The notes beneath the pieces were generated by a model. That model ran no database searches, had not been told where the DNA came from, and saw only the letters and a program-made list of their open reading frames with translations. A stretch of 64,000 nucleotides of DNA, taken from the NCBI RefSeq assembly GCF_011694515.1, contig NZ_CP050192.1, positions 2,663,301-2,727,300 of the forward strand, written 5' to 3'. This DNA comes from Mycobacterium sp. DL592 (GTDB taxonomy: Bacteria > Actinomycetota > Actinomycetes > Mycobacteriales > Mycobacteriaceae). Position numbers and translations under genes: made by a program. Of the stretch, positions 19,970 to 31,635 are shown one piece after another; the first letter of the stretch is position 1; each line of letters starts with the position of its first letter.

Positions 19970-20886
19970 TCGCGTCCCAGATCCCGGTGCAGGACCCGGA
20001 CCGAGAGTTGCCGGTTGTCGTCGAGCAGGCCCGCCAATGCCTCGGCCATGGCGACGCTGCGATGTTTACCACCCGTGCAGCCGATCGCCACCGTCATGTA
20101 TCGCTTCCCTTCTCGGCTGTAGCCGTCGACGACGAGCTCCAGCAGCTGATGGTAGGTCTGCAGGAACTCCGAGGCGCCCGCTTGGCTCAACACGTAATCG
20201 CGGACCGCCGGATGCTGACCGGTCTGCGGGCGCAACTCGTCGACCCAGTGCGGGTTCGGCAGAAACCGGACGTCCATCACCATGTCGGCGTCCATCGGCA
20301 GGCCGTACTTGAAACCGAACGATTCGACGGTGACGCTGGTCTGGGCGATCGTCTCACCCCCGAACGCCCGCTCGATGCTCTCCCGCAACGCCCGCACCGA
20401 CAGCGTCGAGGTGTCGATCACCAGGTCGGCGGTCGCGCGCACCGGGGCCAGCATGGTCCGCTCGGCGGCGATGCCCTCAGCCAGAGTCTGGTTGCCCTGC
20501 AGCGGATGGCTGCGCCGGTTGTTCTCGTACCGGCGCACGAGGATGTCGTCGGAAGCTTCCATGAACAGGACCCGCGGATGGATCCCGCGGGTGGCAAGTT
20601 CGTTGCGGACCCAGTCCAGATCGCCGGTGAAGCCACGGGAACGCACGTCCATGACGACAGCGAGCTGGGTGATCCGCGACCCTGCAGCCAGCCCCAGGTC
20701 GACCATCCGCGCGATGAGCTCCGGGGGCAGGTTGTCGGCCACATACCAGCCAAGGTCCTCGAGGACCTTGGCGGCAGTTCCCCGCCCGGCGCCGGACAGG
20801 CCCGTCACCAGCACTACGTCGATACCCGCATCGGGTTCGGCCACCACCGGGATCCGCCTGTCTTCAGCTGTGTCGTCTTCGGTCAT
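19966..20886 (-). CDS. rapZ: RapZ-family nucleotide-binding protein (YvcJ)
   Basis: A 306-residue P-loop protein. In E. coli RapZ delivers the GlmZ small RNA to RNase E and thereby sets glucosamine-6-phosphate synthase; in actinobacteria the role is less clear, and GTP/ATP hydrolysis has been reported for YvcJ proteins. The Walker A motif is [10 protein letters not shown] near residue 30, followed by [10 protein letters not shown]. The C-terminal half has the typical LSQAGASEF and the [13 protein letters not shown] loop. It overlaps uvrC upstream and yvcK downstream by ATGA, implying coupled translation. Confidence 0.94.
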   Translation of the reverse strand: MTEDDTAEDRRIPVVAEPDAGIDVVLVTGLSGAGRGTAAKVLEDLGWYVADNLPPELIARMVDLGLAAGSRITQLAVVMDVRSRGFTGDLDWVRNELATRGIHPRVLFMEASDDILVRRYENNRRSHPLQGNQTLAEGIAAERTMLAPVRATADLVIDTSTLSVRALRESIERAFGGETIAQTSVTVESFGFKYGLPMDADMVMDVRFLPNPHWVDELRPQTGQHPAVRDYVLSQAGASEFLQTYHQLLELVVDGYSREGKRYMTVAIGCTGGKHRSVAMAEALAGLLDDNRQLSVRVLHRDLGRE

Positions 20887-22880
20887 CGCGATGCCTGTTG
20901 CGCAGTCCGATCATCGTCGACCGGGTCGGTGGTTGCAGCCGATACCGGCGAATCCACCGACACCCCTAGCGCTTCCAGTACCGCCGCTGCAGTGGTGGCC
21001 CCGATACCCGGCACCGCGGTGATCTCGTCGACCGTGGCCTGACGCAACCGGGCCAGCGATCCGAAGTGGGTGACCAGCGCCTTGCGGCGAGCCTCGCCCA
21101 AGCCGCGCACCGAGTCCAGCGCCGAGGCCGTCATCCGCTTGGAGCGCTTGCTGCGGTGGTAGGTGATCGCGAAACGGTGCGCCTCGTCGCGGACCCGCTG
21201 CAGCAGATACAGACCCTCGCTGTTGCGCGGCATGATCAGCGGGTCTGCTTCGGCCGGCACCCACACCTCCTCGAGCCGCTTGGCCAGCCCGATCACCGCG
21301 ACGTCGTCGACGCCGAGTTCGTCGAGCACCGCCTGCGCCGCATTGACCTGCGGGGCGCCGCCGTCCACGACATAGAGGTTGGGCGGATAGGCGAACTTGC
21401 GGGACTTGCCTTCTGCGGTCATCTGGTCGGGGTCCTGTTGGTCGTGCACGTGGCGCAGGAACCGGCGGCGGGTTACCTCGGCGATGGAGGCGACGTCATC
21501 GGAACGCCCCTCCCCCGCAGCTTCCTTGATGGCGAAGTGCCGGTAGTCCGATTTGCGAGGCAGCCCGTCTTCGAACACCACCAGCGATGCCACCACATCA
21601 GTGCCCTGCACGTGGCTGATGTCGACACACTCGATACGCAGCGGCGCCGCGGCCAACCCGAGGGATTCCTGAATGTTCTGCAAGGCAGCCGATCTCGCGG
21701 TGAAGTCCCCGGCCCGCTTGAGCTTGTGCTGCTGCAGCGCATCCTGGGCATTGCGGTGCACCGTCTCGGCGAGTGCCTTCTTGTCGCCGCGCTGCGGCAC
21801 CCGCAACGTCACCCGCGACCCGCGCAGCCCGGACAGCCAGTCGGCCAGCTCCCCGGCGTTGGGCGGAAGACACGGCACCAGCACCTCCCGCGGGACCGGG
21901 TTGGTGGATTCGTCTGCAGCACTGCCTAATTCGGCCTGATCGCCGTAGAACTGGGCGAGGAACTGCTCGACCAGCTGCGCCTCGGCGGAGTCGCCGGGGT
22001 CGCCCGGCTTCTCGACGACCCAGCCGCGCTGCCCGCGGACCCGCCCGCCACGGACGTGGAACACCTGGACCGCCGCTTCCAGATCGTCGTCAGCGAACGC
22101 GACAACGTCGGCATCGGTGCCGTCGCCGAACACCACAGCCTGCTTCTCCAGCGCGCGCTTGAGCGCACCGATGTCGTCGCGCAACCGCGCGGCGCGTTCG
22201 AAGTCCAGCTCGGCGGCCGCGGCGTTCATCTGATGCTCGAGTTCCCGGGCGAACCGGTCGGTCTTGCCCGACAGGAAGTCGCAGAAGTCGGCGACGATCT
22301 TGCGGTGCTCCTCGGCGCTGACCTGCCCGACGCACGGCGCCGAGCACTTGTCGATGTAGCCCAGCAGGCAGGGCCTGCCGATCTGGTTGTGCCGCTTGAA
22401 CACTCCCGCCGAACAGGTGCGGGCCGGGAACACCCGGGTGAGAAGGTCGAGAGTCTCCCGGATGGCCCAGGCGTGCGAGTAGGGCCCGAAGTAGCGGACG
22501 CCCTTGCGGCGCGGGCCGCGGTAGACGAACAGCCGCGGATACTCCTCGTTGAGGGTCACCGCCAGCACCGGATAGGACTTGTCGTCGCGGTAGCGGACGT
22601 TGAACCGCGGGTCGAACTCCTTGATCCAGTTGTATTCCAGCTGCAGGGCCTCGACTTCGGTGGTGACCACCGTCCACTCCACCTTGGCCGCGGTGGTCAC
22701 CATCTGCCGGGTTCGCGGATGCAGGCTGGACAGGTCGGCGAAGTAGGACGTCAGGCGGCTGCGCAGGCTCTTGGCCTTGCCGACGTAGATAACCCGTCCG
22801 TGCGGGTCCCGGAATCGGTAGACACCCGGCTCGACGGGAATCGATCCGGGCGCCGGGCGGTACGTCGCGGGATCGGGCAC
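20883..22880 (-). CDS. uvrC: Excinuclease ABC subunit C
   Basis: Makes both incisions in nucleotide excision repair. The 665-residue protein shows all domains in order: a GIY-YIG nuclease ([20 protein letters not shown], residues about 18-37), a Cys-rich patch, a UVR UvrB-binding motif near residues 200-240, the RNase H-like nuclease beginning [13 protein letters not shown], and two helix-hairpin-helix motifs at the C terminus ([13 protein letters not shown] and [14 protein letters not shown]). The GTG start has TAACCT six bases upstream and no ribosome-binding site, so it is probably leaderless. I see no LexA box in the short upstream interval. Confidence 0.97.
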   Translation of the reverse strand: MPDPATYRPAPGSIPVEPGVYRFRDPHGRVIYVGKAKSLRSRLTSYFADLSSLHPRTRQMVTTAAKVEWTVVTTEVEALQLEYNWIKEFDPRFNVRYRDDKSYPVLAVTLNEEYPRLFVYRGPRRKGVRYFGPYSHAWAIRETLDLLTRVFPARTCSAGVFKRHNQIGRPCLLGYIDKCSAPCVGQVSAEEHRKIVADFCDFLSGKTDRFARELEHQMNAAAAELDFERAARLRDDIGALKRALEKQAVVFGDGTDADVVAFADDDLEAAVQVFHVRGGRVRGQRGWVVEKPGDPGDSAEAQLVEQFLAQFYGDQAELGSAADESTNPVPREVLVPCLPPNAGELADWLSGLRGSRVTLRVPQRGDKKALAETVHRNAQDALQQHKLKRAGDFTARSAALQNIQESLGLAAAPLRIECVDISHVQGTDVVASLVVFEDGLPRKSDYRHFAIKEAAGEGRSDDVASIAEVTRRRFLRHVHDQQDPDQMTAEGKSRKFAYPPNLYVVDGGAPQVNAAQAVLDELGVDDVAVIGLAKRLEEVWVPAEADPLIMPRNSEGLYLLQRVRDEAHRFAITYHRSKRSKRMTASALDSVRGLGEARRKALVTHFGSLARLRQATVDEITAVPGIGATTAAAVLEALGVSVDSPVSAATTDPVDDDRTAQQASR

Positions 22881-22886
22881 GTTCTC

Positions 22887-22899
22887 AGGTTAGTACCGT
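22887..22899. promoter_or_regulatory. Back-to-back -10 elements serving uvrC and the divergent acetyltransferase
   Basis: The 26-base interval between two divergent GTG starts holds TAACCT on the minus strand (22887-22892, six bases before uvrC) and TACCGT on the plus strand (22894-22899, seven bases before the acetyltransferase). Both fit leaderless starts, and one base separates them, so simultaneous occupancy by two polymerases seems impossible. Confidence 0.45.
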
Positions 22900-22906
22900 C
22901 GAGGGC

Positions 22907-23354
22907 GTGCCCACGGCGCGCATCACCCGCCTCACCGAGTCGGACTGGGAGCAATTCGCTCAGCTCCGGTTGCGGGCGCTGGCCGACGCGCTGGGCACCT
23001 CCGATGAGCAGTACCTGAGCGAGTCGGCGATGTCGGCGCCGCAGTGGCGCCAGCGGTTGCGCGAGCACGCCCAGTTCGTCGCGGTCGTCGCGGAACGGCC
23101 GGCGGGCCTGATCGCCGCCCACGTGGCCAGTCCCGGCACCGTGTACCTGTACTCGCTGTGGCTGGACCCGCGGGTGCGTGGCCGCGGCCTGAGCCGCGAG
23201 CTCGTCGCGGCCGCGCTGAACTGGGCCCGCCGCTGCGGTGCGCGCGCGGTGACGCTGCGGATGGCGCGCGACAACGTGGTGGCCCGTTCGGTCTACGAGG
23301 GCTTCGGATTCGTCGAGATCGGTGACGGTTGCCGCACCGAGGTGGCGATGCGAC

Positions 23355-23368
<14 letters not shown>
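22907..23368 (+). CDS. GNAT-family N-acetyltransferase
   Basis: A 153-residue single-domain acetyltransferase; acceptor unknown. The acetyl-CoA-binding motif A is SLWLDPRVRGRGLSRELVAA (about residues 82-101), followed by the N-terminal part of the next helix and the ARDNVVARSVYEGFGFVEIG segment that closes the fold. The start is GTG at 22907, consistent with a leaderless message. Its 3' end overlaps the convergent PH-domain gene by 14 bases. Confidence 0.85.
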
Positions 23369-25583
<2,215 letters not shown>

Positions 25584-25619
25584 CCTCGCCGCCTGCCCTC
25601 TGCCCTGATTCTGCTGCAC

Positions 25620-25625
25620 ACAGTA
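25620..25625 (-). promoter_or_regulatory. Candidate -10 of ribBA
   Basis: On the minus strand TACTGT (in TTCATACTGTG) fits TANNNT and lies about 37 bases before the ribBA start. A TTGACA hexamer lies further upstream but too far away to act as its -35. I see no FMN-riboswitch-like conserved structure in the leader. Confidence 0.35.
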
Positions 25626-25691
25626 TGAACCACGAGTGGACCCGAGTTATTGCCCGTCCTTGTCAACGGTCCGCTTAGTCGACTGCCGGCG

Positions 25692-25721
25692 GTCTCGGGC
25701 CTGAATATGCGCAGGCCAGAC
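25692..25721 (-). terminator. Hairpin after the giant repeat-protein gene
   Basis: GTCT-CG-GGCCTG, an eight-base loop, CAGGCC-AGAC: ten paired bases with a two-base bulge, 30 bases beyond the stop of the 1934-residue gene and before the ribBA promoter. It has no U-tract, as is usual for mycobacterial hairpins. It could separate the giant gene from ribBA. Confidence 0.35.
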
Positions 25722-25750
25722 GCGCGATGTGACGTACGCGACAGGATGGA

Positions 25751-28700
25751 TCAGACCTGCTTCTGGCCCGGCGTGCTGGTCACCACGCCGTTGGAGGTCC
25801 TCCAGTACCCGTCGTAGACGGTGATGGTAAAGCCGGAGAACTTGGTGAGGGCGGCGGTGCCGAGGTTGAGGCTGCCGGTCAGGGAGTCCCCGGTGGAGAC
25901 GATGTAGCCCGAGCCGGGGTTGGCGTCACTGGGCGGGGCGCTGAGTTTCGTGGTCGAGATCGTCTCGCCATCGGGATCGGTCGCCTTTATGGATGTCCAG
26001 CTGTTGCCGACCTTGACGGCGCTCGTAGTCGGGTCCCTGTTTTCGGCGTAGATCGGGATGACCACCATGACGGTGCTGGTGCCGCCGTAGCCGTCGGTGA
26101 CGGTGAAGTTGAACCAGTCCGTCTTTTGCGCTGCGGTAGCCCCCATCTTGGCCGCGGCGTGGAAGTAGGCCGCGCTCTGGCTGATCGAGTACGACATGGT
26201 GCCGTTGGAGTTGACGGTCACGGTGCCGCCGTTGGCGGTGGCGATGGTGCCGCCGCTGGCCAGGGCGAAGGTCGTGCCGGTGCCATCGAACTTGTTGTTG
26301 ATCAGCAGTGAGTCGGAGTCGGCGTCGCTGGCGACGAACGATAGGCCGGTGATCGTCTGAACTCCGGCCGCGTTGGGGTTGGTCTTGGATCCCGGACCGG
26401 ACAGCGTGACCGTCCCGGAGCTGCCGTTGACCGTCGCCACAGGCGCACTGTTGCTCACCGTCGGGGCGACGTTGATCGTGGCGATGATCACCGACTTGCC
26501 AGTGGCGTCGGTGGCCTTGATGGTGAACGAATCGTTCGGTGTCGTGGTGTGACCAAGGCCGGAAGTACGCGTGTAGGTGTAGGTGCCGTCAGCGTTGACC
26601 ACCACGGTGCCCTTCGACGGGCCGGTTCCCAGGCTGTAGGTCAGCCCCAGTCCGGTGTCGCCGGCCGGGACGTTCAGCGAACCGCTCGTGGAACCGGGCA
26701 CGCCGTTGGTGTTGGTCTGCGGCGACGGCGTGCTCAGCCCGCTCAGCGTGACCGTCGCCGTGGTGAGGCCACCATGACCGTCATCAGCCTGCACCTGGAA
26801 CGAATCCGAGCTGACCCCCACCTTCGGGACATAGGTGAACGAGGTGCCGCTCATCGTGACGATGCCGCCGTTGGTCGTGTAAGCCGAGCCGCCGCTGGTG
26901 TTGAGCAGGCGGTAGGTCACGGTGTCGCCGTCACCGTCAGAGGCACCCGAGATGGTGCCGCGCACTACGCCAAGGCCGCTGGTGCTCGAGCTTGCGATAC
27001 TTCCGCTCAACGTCGGGGCCGCGTTCTGCTTCTCGATCGGGATCGCATAGGTGGCGTTGGTGGTGCCGCCGAACGCGTCGCTGATCGCGACGGTGAACGT
27101 GTCACCGGGGTCGCCGACCACAGCGTGGTCGTGCCAGTAGCTGTCCGAGACCCCGAACCACGCATACTTCTGCAACGAGTATGTGAACGACCCGTTGGCG
27201 GCCACGGTGATGGTCCCACCGTTGGCGGTGTTGTAGGTGCCTGCAGCCCATGTGACCGAATCACCTTCGGCATCAAGGGCTTTCAGTGTTCCCGACGTGC
27301 TCTGCTTGTCGTACGGACCCACAATCCGATCCAGCGACGAACTGGCCACGGTCACACCGTTACCCACCGGTGCGGTGTTGGCCACCGTCGGAGCGACGTT
27401 GATCGTGGCGATGACCACAGACTTACCGGTGGCGTCGGTGGCATTGATGGTGAACGAATCGTTCGGGGTCGTGGTGTGGCCCAGCCCGGCAGTACGCGTG
27501 TAGGTGTAGGTGCCGTCGGCGTTGACCACCACGGTGCCCTTCGACGGGCCGGTACCCAGGCTGTAGGTCAGCCCCAGACCGGTATCGCCGGCCGGGACGT
27601 TCAGCGAACCGTTGGTGACGCCGCCGGCCGCGTTGGTGTTGGTCTGCGGCGACGGCGTGCCCAGCCCGCTCAGCGTGACCGTCGCCGTGGTGACCCCACC
27701 ATGACCGTCATCAGCCTGCACCTGGAACGAATCCGAGCTGACCCCCACCTTCGGGACATAGGTGAACGACGTGCCACTCATCGTCACGATGCCGCCGTTA
27801 GTGCCGTACGCCGAGCCGCCGCTGGTGTTGAGCAGGCGGTAAGTCACGGTGTCGCCGTCACCGTCAGAGGCACTCGAGATACTGCCGCGCACCACACCCA
27901 GACCACTCGTGCTCGAACTGGCGACCCCACCGCTCAACGTCGGCGCCTTGTTGAGCGATGCGATCGGGACCGCGTACGTCACCGCGGTGGTACCACCGAA
28001 GTCGTCACTGACGTTGACCGTGAACGTATCGGTCGCTCCGACAACGTGGTGCCAGTAGGGATCGTGGGTGTGGATCAGCGCCCCGTCGTCGTATGCGTCC
28101 TTTTCCATCGTGTAACTGAACGTGCCGTCAGCATTGACCGTGACAGAACCACCGTTGGTCGTGGTGTACGTACCACTGGCAAAATGCACCGCGTCGTTAT
28201 TGGGGTCCGTCGCGTGAAGCGTGCCGGTCGTCTGCTGGATGTCGGACCAGTTGAGAACTCCGACACTGGTGTAGACCGGCGCACCGACGGGCGAGTCGGT
28301 GGTGAGCCCGGCACCCACCGGCGCACTGTTGGCGATGCCCGGGTTGACGGCGAAGCTCATGCTGACCGTGCGGCCGTTGGCATCGGTGGCGATCACCGTC
28401 ACCACGTCACCGGGTGTCACCGTATGGCCCAAATTCGGGTCACGGGCGTAGGTGAAGGCGCCGGTGGCCGCGTTCCACGACGTGACGGTGCCCTTCGACG
28501 GGGCGGCGCCCAGCGTGTAGGTGAACATTCCGGTATCGAGGACGGGCGTCGGCACCGACCCTGTCACCACGTTCTGCGTCGACGTATTGATGTTGGCTGG
28601 GGTGAGCGAGGTGGTGTTGGGCACCGTGACCGTCGTGATTGTGCTGCCGCCGTGGGCGTCGGTCATCTGCACCTGGAAGGACTGCGTGGCGCCGGCCGTC

Positions 28701-31555
28701 GACGTCGAGACGTAGGTGAAGGTTCCGTCTGATTTGAGGGTGACGATGCCGCCGTTGTTGGCGCCGTTCTTGGTGTAGGCGGAGTTGCCGGTCAGGCCGT
28801 TGACCGACGAGCCGACGAGCGAATAGGTCAGCTGGTCACCGTCGGAGTCGCTGCCGCCGACGCTGCCGCGCACCACGCCCAAACCGTCGGCGGCGCCCGT
28901 GGTCGGGGACGCCGTGGGGTTGGCGTTCGTCCCGCCGACGATCTGAATCTTCTGGGTGACCAGGTAATTCTGGCCGTCAGCGCCCTTCACGGTTACCTGC
29001 ACCGTGTCGTATCTGTCGTCCGGGTTGTCCGAGGTGGCCGCGTGGAAGTACGCGGAACTGGGAAGGGTCTGGGTGTAGGAGAAGCCACCGCCAGCGCTGT
29101 TGATCGTGACCAGGGCACCCCAGGCGGATGTGTAGGTGTTCCCGGCGGCCGGCGAATAGCTCGCCGCATTGCCGTTCTGATCGACCGCGTGGAAGCTTCC
29201 GTACGCGTACTCGGAACCCGCAACCTTGCTCGGGTAGCCGGAGTTGTAGGTCGTGCTCGTGGTGAAACTCGTGCCCGGCAACGGCGTATTGGCGACGGTG
29301 AGGATCTTGATCTTGAAGGTGAGTGTGTAGGGGGCGCCGTCCGCGGACGTCACCGGAATGTTGACGGTGTCGTACTGGCCGGCCGCGCCAGCCGCAAAGA
29401 ACGCCGGTCCCGGAAGCGTATTCGTGTACGAGTACCCACCGTCGGCGTTGTTGATCGTGACCTGAGCACCCCAGGCCGAGGTATAGGTCCCACCCTGAGA
29501 CACCCCGAAGAAGTTGACCGGCCGACCGGCCTGATCGACCACATGGAACGTGCCGTACGCGTACTCGGAAGCCGTCTCGGGCGTCAAACCAGCTGTCTGG
29601 AGGCCATTCTCGTAGGTCGTGCTGGTCGTGTACGTCTGCAGCGCGGCCATCTCCTGGAAGCGCTTGTAGATCCCGACCAGCGCGACGTAGGTGACGATCG
29701 TGAACGGGTTCACCTGATCGGCGGTCCACGTGGGCAGCGTGATGTTCCACGCGCGTTCCGGGTGACTGAAAGCGCCGCCGTCGCCGAAGCCGACGGACAG
29801 CGCGATCGCGGTCATGTCCACACTGTCAGCGCCGGTGGTCGCTTTGACGACGTCCTTCTCGATCTGGACCGGGTCGTAGACGCCGTTGAGCATGTCTTGG
29901 AGCACCGTGGCCGTGCCGACCACCGCCGCACCCATGATCTTGTACGCCGTGATGATGCCGAAGGTGCCCGCCCCGGAGTCGATCGTGAATGGCGGCACAA
30001 TCCGGTTTAGGAAATCGCCCCAGGCATTAAGGGTGTTCGTGAACGTGTAATTAGGGATCGCGGACTGGAAGAACATGCCGAAGATGCCCAGCAGGTCATT
30101 GACCCACCTCGCCGGACTCCCTGCGATCGCGTTGTCGATCAGGTTCTGTAACTGAGCGGTGGCCTGGTCGAGTGTCTGGTCCACTTGGTTGTTCGTGATG
30201 TCGACGAACTTTCCCGGCGTACCGGGCCAGCCTGCGAGCCGATTGACCGCCCACGTCAGAACACCTTGGAAGTACCACTCGGCCGTCCCGACCGCCGGTG
30301 TCGCGGCGGCAGCTGGCGCCGCGGCGGCAGCCGCCGTGACACTGGCAGTGGCAGTGGCAGTGGCAGCGGCGGTGGTGGTGGCCTGTGGTGTGGCGAGATG
30401 ATAAAGCCCAGCAGCGATCGGCTGGCCGACCACCGGGATCATCCCGATGAGATCCCTTGTGACATCGCCGATTTCGTCGACAACGTCGACTCCGTCACGG
30501 TTGAGCACCGCGGTGCCCAACTCTGCGAGGTCGCCGAGAAGACTGATGGCATTGATCACGGGCGCCAGAACGATGTTCACCAGGTTTGTCGGCTGGAGGC
30601 TGAACTGCATTGCCTCGTGCTGAGATTCGACCGACGTGTTGCCGTTGTACGCGGCAGTCAGCGTCGCGACCGCATCCGAGGGAGAGATCGGGGTGACAGC
30701 GGCAGCCTCGGGGGCCCCGGTCGCCGTAGCGGGCGCCGGCGGACCGGTTGTGGTGGTCGCCGACGGGCTGTGCACACCTTTGGGTGAACGCGTGTTGCGT
30801 ATCGCCAGCGCGAGCGACTCCTCCAACCCCTGCCCCACCCAGTTCAACATGTCGGCGATGCTGGTGAAAACCACTGGCGTGGAGGCTGTTTGCGCCGCAA
30901 CAGCGTTGGACACGGCGGCAGCCACCGCCGGGACAGCTGTGACCGCGACGGTGGTGCTGGGCTCGGCGGCCGTCACCGCCGCCGACGGTGCTGGGGTGTT
31001 GACCGTCGTGCCGCTATCGGATTTGACGGCGGGTTCGGTCGCCGGAGTTGCCTGGGCCGATGGTGTCGAGGAGGGGGAATCGGCGTCGGATGTCTTGTTG
31101 GGCTTGATCTTTATCTGCGGCTGGGCGCGTTTGTTCGAACTGCCCGCGGCGGGCTGATCGCTGGCCGTGGAGCCGCTGGTGTCAGGGCCGGAATCGGCCT
31201 TCGAACCGCCGACCGTGTCCTTGTGCGGGGTGTCCTTGTCGTTCGTGTCGCCGGCCTGGCCGGACACCTTCGTCGTGGGCGGCCGCTTGGGGCCGGCCTT
31301 GTTGGCGGTACTCCCCGAGGCCGAACCCTGCTGGGCTGTCGACGCGGTGTCCGAGGCATCCTTGGCGGGGCCGCTGTTCGACGAGTCATCCGGGGCCGCT
31401 GCCGCGATGCCCTGGCCGCTCGCGATCGCCGCACCCAGCCCGATACCGACGGTCCCAACCCGCAACCAGTGTGCGCAGTTGGACGATTCGATGACGGTGG
31501 GCTTGCGGTGGCGGCCCTTGGTCCGACGCGGGTTGCGTGGGCTGGCGGCAGCCAC
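25751..31555 (-). CDS. Giant exported repeat protein with Ig-like/VCBS-type modules
   Basis: A 1934-residue surface or secreted protein. A basic N terminus (RRTKGRHRKP) is followed by a hydrophobic segment ending near AAAAPDD (about residues 30-54), a typical mycobacterial export signal. Residues about 55-300 are low-complexity Ser/Thr/Pro/Ala. A unique region (about 310-640) follows, then two EYAYG-containing repeats near residues 662 and 781, and then long beta-rich modules. These have VCBS/cadherin-like signatures such as DGDGDTVTYRL and GTFTYVP, including two very similar copies at 1205-1391 and 1514-1700. There is no LPXTG motif or C-terminal membrane anchor. The GTG start has GAAGGAG upstream. 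Adhesion or cell-wall function is inference. The gene interrupts the riboflavin cluster. Confidence 0.85.
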   Translation of the reverse strand: MAAASPRNPRRTKGRHRKPTVIESSNCAHWLRVGTVGIGLGAAIASGQGIAAAAPDDSSNSGPAKDASDTASTAQQGSASGSTANKAGPKRPPTTKVSGQAGDTNDKDTPHKDTVGGSKADSGPDTSGSTASDQPAAGSSNKRAQPQIKIKPNKTSDADSPSSTPSAQATPATEPAVKSDSGTTVNTPAPSAAVTAAEPSTTVAVTAVPAVAAAVSNAVAAQTASTPVVFTSIADMLNWVGQGLEESLALAIRNTRSPKGVHSPSATTTTGPPAPATATGAPEAAAVTPISPSDAVATLTAAYNGNTSVESQHEAMQFSLQPTNLVNIVLAPVINAISLLGDLAELGTAVLNRDGVDVVDEIGDVTRDLIGMIPVVGQPIAAGLYHLATPQATTTAAATATATASVTAAAAAAPAAAATPAVGTAEWYFQGVLTWAVNRLAGWPGTPGKFVDITNNQVDQTLDQATAQLQNLIDNAIAGSPARWVNDLLGIFGMFFQSAIPNYTFTNTLNAWGDFLNRIVPPFTIDSGAGTFGIITAYKIMGAAVVGTATVLQDMLNGVYDPVQIEKDVVKATTGADSVDMTAIALSVGFGDGGAFSHPERAWNITLPTWTADQVNPFTIVTYVALVGIYKRFQEMAALQTYTTSTTYENGLQTAGLTPETASEYAYGTFHVVDQAGRPVNFFGVSQGGTYTSAWGAQVTINNADGGYSYTNTLPGPAFFAAGAAGQYDTVNIPVTSADGAPYTLTFKIKILTVANTPLPGTSFTTSTTYNSGYPSKVAGSEYAYGSFHAVDQNGNAASYSPAAGNTYTSAWGALVTINSAGGGFSYTQTLPSSAYFHAATSDNPDDRYDTVQVTVKGADGQNYLVTQKIQIVGGTNANPTASPTTGAADGLGVVRGSVGGSDSDGDQLTYSLVGSSVNGLTGNSAYTKNGANNGGIVTLKSDGTFTYVSTSTAGATQSFQVQMTDAHGGSTITTVTVPNTTSLTPANINTSTQNVVTGSVPTPVLDTGMFTYTLGAAPSKGTVTSWNAATGAFTYARDPNLGHTVTPGDVVTVIATDANGRTVSMSFAVNPGIANSAPVGAGLTTDSPVGAPVYTSVGVLNWSDIQQTTGTLHATDPNNDAVHFASGTYTTTNGGSVTVNADGTFSYTMEKDAYDDGALIHTHDPYWHHVVGATDTFTVNVSDDFGGTTAVTYAVPIASLNKAPTLSGGVASSSTSGLGVVRGSISSASDGDGDTVTYRLLNTSGGSAYGTNGGIVTMSGTSFTYVPKVGVSSDSFQVQADDGHGGVTTATVTLSGLGTPSPQTNTNAAGGVTNGSLNVPAGDTGLGLTYSLGTGPSKGTVVVNADGTYTYTRTAGLGHTTTPNDSFTINATDATGKSVVIATINVAPTVANTAPVGNGVTVASSSLDRIVGPYDKQSTSGTLKALDAEGDSVTWAAGTYNTANGGTITVAANGSFTYSLQKYAWFGVSDSYWHDHAVVGDPGDTFTVAISDAFGGTTNATYAIPIEKQNAAPTLSGSIASSSTSGLGVVRGTISGASDGDGDTVTYRLLNTSGGSAYTTNGGIVTMSGTSFTYVPKVGVSSDSFQVQADDGHGGLTTATVTLSGLSTPSPQTNTNGVPGSTSGSLNVPAGDTGLGLTYSLGTGPSKGTVVVNADGTYTYTRTSGLGHTTTPNDSFTIKATDATGKSVIIATINVAPTVSNSAPVATVNGSSGTVTLSGPGSKTNPNAAGVQTITGLSFVASDADSDSLLINNKFDGTGTTFALASGGTIATANGGTVTVNSNGTMSYSISQSAAYFHAAAKMGATAAQKTDWFNFTVTDGYGGTSTVMVVIPIYAENRDPTTSAVKVGNSWTSIKATDPDGETISTTKLSAPPSDANPGSGYIVSTGDSLTGSLNLGTAALTKFSGFTITVYDGYWRTSNGVVTSTPGQKQV
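26457..27016 (-). repeat. Near-identical internal repeat, copy 2 (coding residues about 1514-1700)
   Basis: This 560-base segment of the giant gene aligns without gaps to 27384-27943, offset by exactly 927 bases (309 codons). By eye over 85% of bases match, including long identical runs, although many third positions are free to vary. The segment encodes a module beginning around DGDGDTVTYRLLNTSGGSAY and ending around ATINVAPTV. The copies are separated by a distinct 367-base spacer module. Confidence 0.85.
27384..27943 (-). repeat. Near-identical internal repeat, copy 1 (coding residues about 1205-1391)
   Basis: Partner of 26457-27016 at a 927-base period. A third, much more diverged relative of the module lies N-terminal to it, around genomic 28330-28900 (with NSAYTKNGANNGG and APSKGTV). 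That pattern fits an old triplication with one recent duplication or conversion. Confidence 0.85.
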
Positions 31556-31572
31556 GGCAGCTCCTTCGCGTC

Positions 31573-31592
31573 GGGGTGACTGCTGTCACCCC
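31573..31592. promoter_or_regulatory. Perfect inverted repeat in the giant gene's leader, CRP-like core
   Basis: GGGGTGAC-TGCT-GTCACCCC: perfect 8-base arms with a 4-base loop, 18 bases upstream of the GTG start and just before the GAAGGAG ribosome-binding site. The centre reads GTGA-N6-TCAC, the core half-site spacing of CRP/FNR-family operators. It could be an operator, an RNA hairpin controlling translation or stability, or both. Confidence 0.5.
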
Positions 31593-31629
31593 GCCCGACC
31601 GGGGAGACGCATGCCACGCATCGCCCTGC

Positions 31630-31635
31630 AACTTA
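31630..31635 (-). promoter_or_regulatory. Candidate -10 of the giant repeat-protein gene
   Basis: TAAGTT on the minus strand (in CAATGTTAAGTTG) fits TANNNT. It lies in the A+T-rich stretch 31625-31745, which stands out from its surroundings. It would give a leader of about 70 bases that includes the inverted repeat at 31573-31592. Confidence 0.35.

Noticed and set aside
25584..25750. FMN riboswitch upstream of ribBA
   Set aside because: The interval lacks the recognisable conserved FMN aptamer segments and contains an ordinary promoter and a hairpin.
26549..28732. A 727-codon open frame on the plus strand, antisense to the giant repeat gene
   Set aside because: It follows the repeat structure of the gene on the other strand, is rich in Arg, Gly and His, and has no recognisable domain. 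Long antisense frames are expected opposite repetitive high-GC coding DNA.
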